Below, one piece after another: positions 32,152-32,846 of a stretch of 32,846 nt of DNA. Both the position numbers and the translations under genes were made by a program. Numbering within the stretch: position 1 is the first letter of the stretch; each line of letters opens with the position of its first letter. The notes beneath the pieces were generated by a model that was not told where the DNA came from, did no database searches, and saw nothing but the letters and a program-made list of their open reading frames with translations. The stretch comes from a virus, in IMG/VR virus record IMGVR_UViG_3300020171_000090, positions 1-32,846 of that record, one strand, 5' to 3'.

Positions 32152-32602
32152 AAGCTGATTTTTTAAGTTTTAAAATTTTCCTTAGTTCTTTTTCATCTCT
32201 CGGCGCGAATGCTTTGATGTTAGGTAATTTTTCGAATAGATGTAAGTCCTCATCGTCTACAATATTATGACTGAATCCGAGAAACCCGCTCATCCCCACG
32301 CCAATCAATTTTACATTCATCTGATTGTAGCAAATATCGTCTCTTATCTGCTCTAAAACCCTATAAGTGATAAACGGAGCGGTAGAATAACAATAAGGAT
32401 GCTTGCCGCCGAACGCCAATCCCGCCGCTATGCCAACCATTGACTGCTCCATAATCCCGCAGTTGATAAATTGCCCTGGAAACTTGTCTCTGAATTCCTC
32501 AAAGAATGAATATCCTAAATCGCCTGTCAAAAACATTAAATCGCTGTCATCTTCGGCTAAATCGCATAGAATTTTAAAAAACGGTTTTCTTAAATCTGTC
32601 AT
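32138..32602 (-). CDS. transketolase C-terminal subunit, pyrimidine-binding domain only
   Basis: 154 residues from ATG 32602, which has a Shine-Dalgarno-like AAAGGA before it; an upstream start at 32638 is unlikely. It is the Pyr domain of a split transketolase: CGIMEQSMVGIAAGLAFGG (48-66) includes the catalytic glutamate E52, and the domain ends at LKLKKSAYVRI. Classic C-subunits (about 300 residues) continue with a third domain; here the gene stops at the domain border and runs into the DegT gene, so the third domain is missing. The enzyme needs the N-subunit encoded just upstream. Confidence 0.8.
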   Translation of the reverse strand: MTDLRKPFFKILCDLAEDDSDLMFLTGDLGYSFFEEFRDKFPGQFINCGIMEQSMVGIAAGLAFGGKHPYCYSTAPFITYRVLEQIRDDICYNQMNVKLIGVGMSGFLGFSHNIVDDEDLHLFEKLPNIKAFAPRDEKELRKILKLKKSAYVRI

Positions 32603-32846
32603 ATTGTTCCTTTGTGATATTACAATAATGGCTTTCAACTTTCCCTTCCATCTCTTTCCAGCCTTTCGCTTTTACCGTCTTACAAATTTTAATCGGGAAA
32701 AGTTTTTTAAGATAATTCAACGCTTCGTCTATATCGCAAATATCTTTTGTTTTTCCGCAAGCCTGACAGCCATTTTTATCAACATAAATTTTTAAGTTTT
32801 TAAGTTTATGTTGTCTTGCGAAAAGTATGCTTTCCCAAGTCGTGCC
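32574..32846 (-). CDS. transketolase N-terminal (thiamine-binding) subunit, 3' part
   Basis: The right edge of the window holds the last 91 codons (90 residues and TAA 32574-32576) of a gene that starts beyond it. The fragment begins GTTWESILFARQHKLKNLKI, has YVDKNGCQACGKTKDICD, and KTVKAKGWKEMEGKVESHY, matching the EGxxWE, VDxNGxQ and KTVKGKG...ENxxxWH elements of transketolase N-subunits. It overlaps the C-subunit gene by 29 nt in another frame, as usual for split transketolases. Together they move a two-carbon unit between sugars with thiamine diphosphate. Confidence 0.8.
   Translation of the reverse strand, partial: GTTWESILFARQHKLKNLKIYVDKNGCQACGKTKDICDIDEALNYLKKLFPIKICKTVKAKGWKEMEGKVESHYCNITKEQYDRFKKTVF

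Noticed and set aside
32403-32795. 130-residue plus-strand frame at the right edge
   Set aside because: It is antisense to the two transketolase subunit genes, which are strongly supported.
1-32846. Bacteroidota-type promoters (TTTG with TAnnTTTG) given the A/T-rich leaders
   Set aside because: I did not find convincing paired elements before the operons, whereas sigma70-type pairs with 16-nt spacing are present.
1-32846. Alternative genetic code (recoded TGA or TAG)
   Set aside because: TGA, TAA and TAG all end well-supported genes with correct downstream spacing, and no gene needs read-through.
1-32846. tRNA genes, CRISPR arrays, insertion sequences, integrase or attachment sites
   Set aside because: None was seen: no cloverleaf-like segments, no regularly spaced repeats, no transposase or integrase motifs.

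Overview
The window is one end-to-middle segment of a double-stranded DNA phage genome, AT-rich and almost completely coding. Small terminase, large terminase, portal, scaffold, capsid, head-tail adaptor, nozzle, fibre and internal (ejection) proteins follow each other on the minus strand. No tail-tube, sheath or tape-measure gene is visible, and the adaptor, propeller-like nozzle and CHAP-bearing ejection proteins point to a short-tailed (podovirus-like) particle. TGA, TAA and TAG all act as stops. Most genes start behind A/T-rich leaders with little or no Shine-Dalgarno sequence. The clear promoters I see are of the sigma70 type (TTGACA-16-TATAAT), which argues against a Bacteroidota host. 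I cannot name the host; an unusual low-GC bacterium, including a candidate-phyla lineage, is possible.

Layout. 1-1961 (plus strand): a structured leader with a terminator, then a replication-initiator-like gene carrying iteron-like repeats, and four small genes, including a zinc ribbon and a 50-residue membrane peptide. 1936-7691 (minus): three ejection/internal virion proteins, including a 1087-residue protein with two ADP-ribosyltransferase-like modules and a protein with a CHAP peptidoglycan hydrolase. 7700-8203 (plus): an isolated cassette made of promoter, pseudoknot-like leader, T-tract and free-standing HNH endonuclease. 8290-17689 (minus): tail fibre with a DNRLRE-type carbohydrate-binding module, nozzle, head-tail adaptor and a series of beta-rich or coiled-coil structural proteins. 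17690-20660: the capsid module. 20756-25981: small proteins, portal and terminases.

The major capsid gene is not broken. It is interrupted by a 591-nt group I intron (18527-19117) with recognisable P, Q, R and S elements and its own HNH homing endonuclease. Removing it restores one 332-residue reading frame. Behind the capsid stop lies a compact structured RNA element.

25983-32846 (minus) is a tightly overlapping cluster of surface-glycan genes: split transketolase, DegT/DnrJ aminotransferase, CapD/FlaA1-type nucleotide-sugar dehydratase, several methyltransferases including FkbM type, two glycosyltransferases and an NAD-binding dehydrogenase-like protein. It runs with 1- to 4-nt junctions straight into the terminase genes, so glycan modification and DNA packaging are probably on one late transcript. 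The likely purpose is making and decorating a sugar on the host surface or the virion.

The most unusual regulatory pattern is a repeated arrangement (left end, 7.7 kb, 23.9 kb): promoter or -10 element, short RNA with a 5' segment complementary to part of a terminator hairpin, T-tract, then the start codon only about 7-20 nt later. This suggests conditional termination, phage antitermination elements, or small RNAs.
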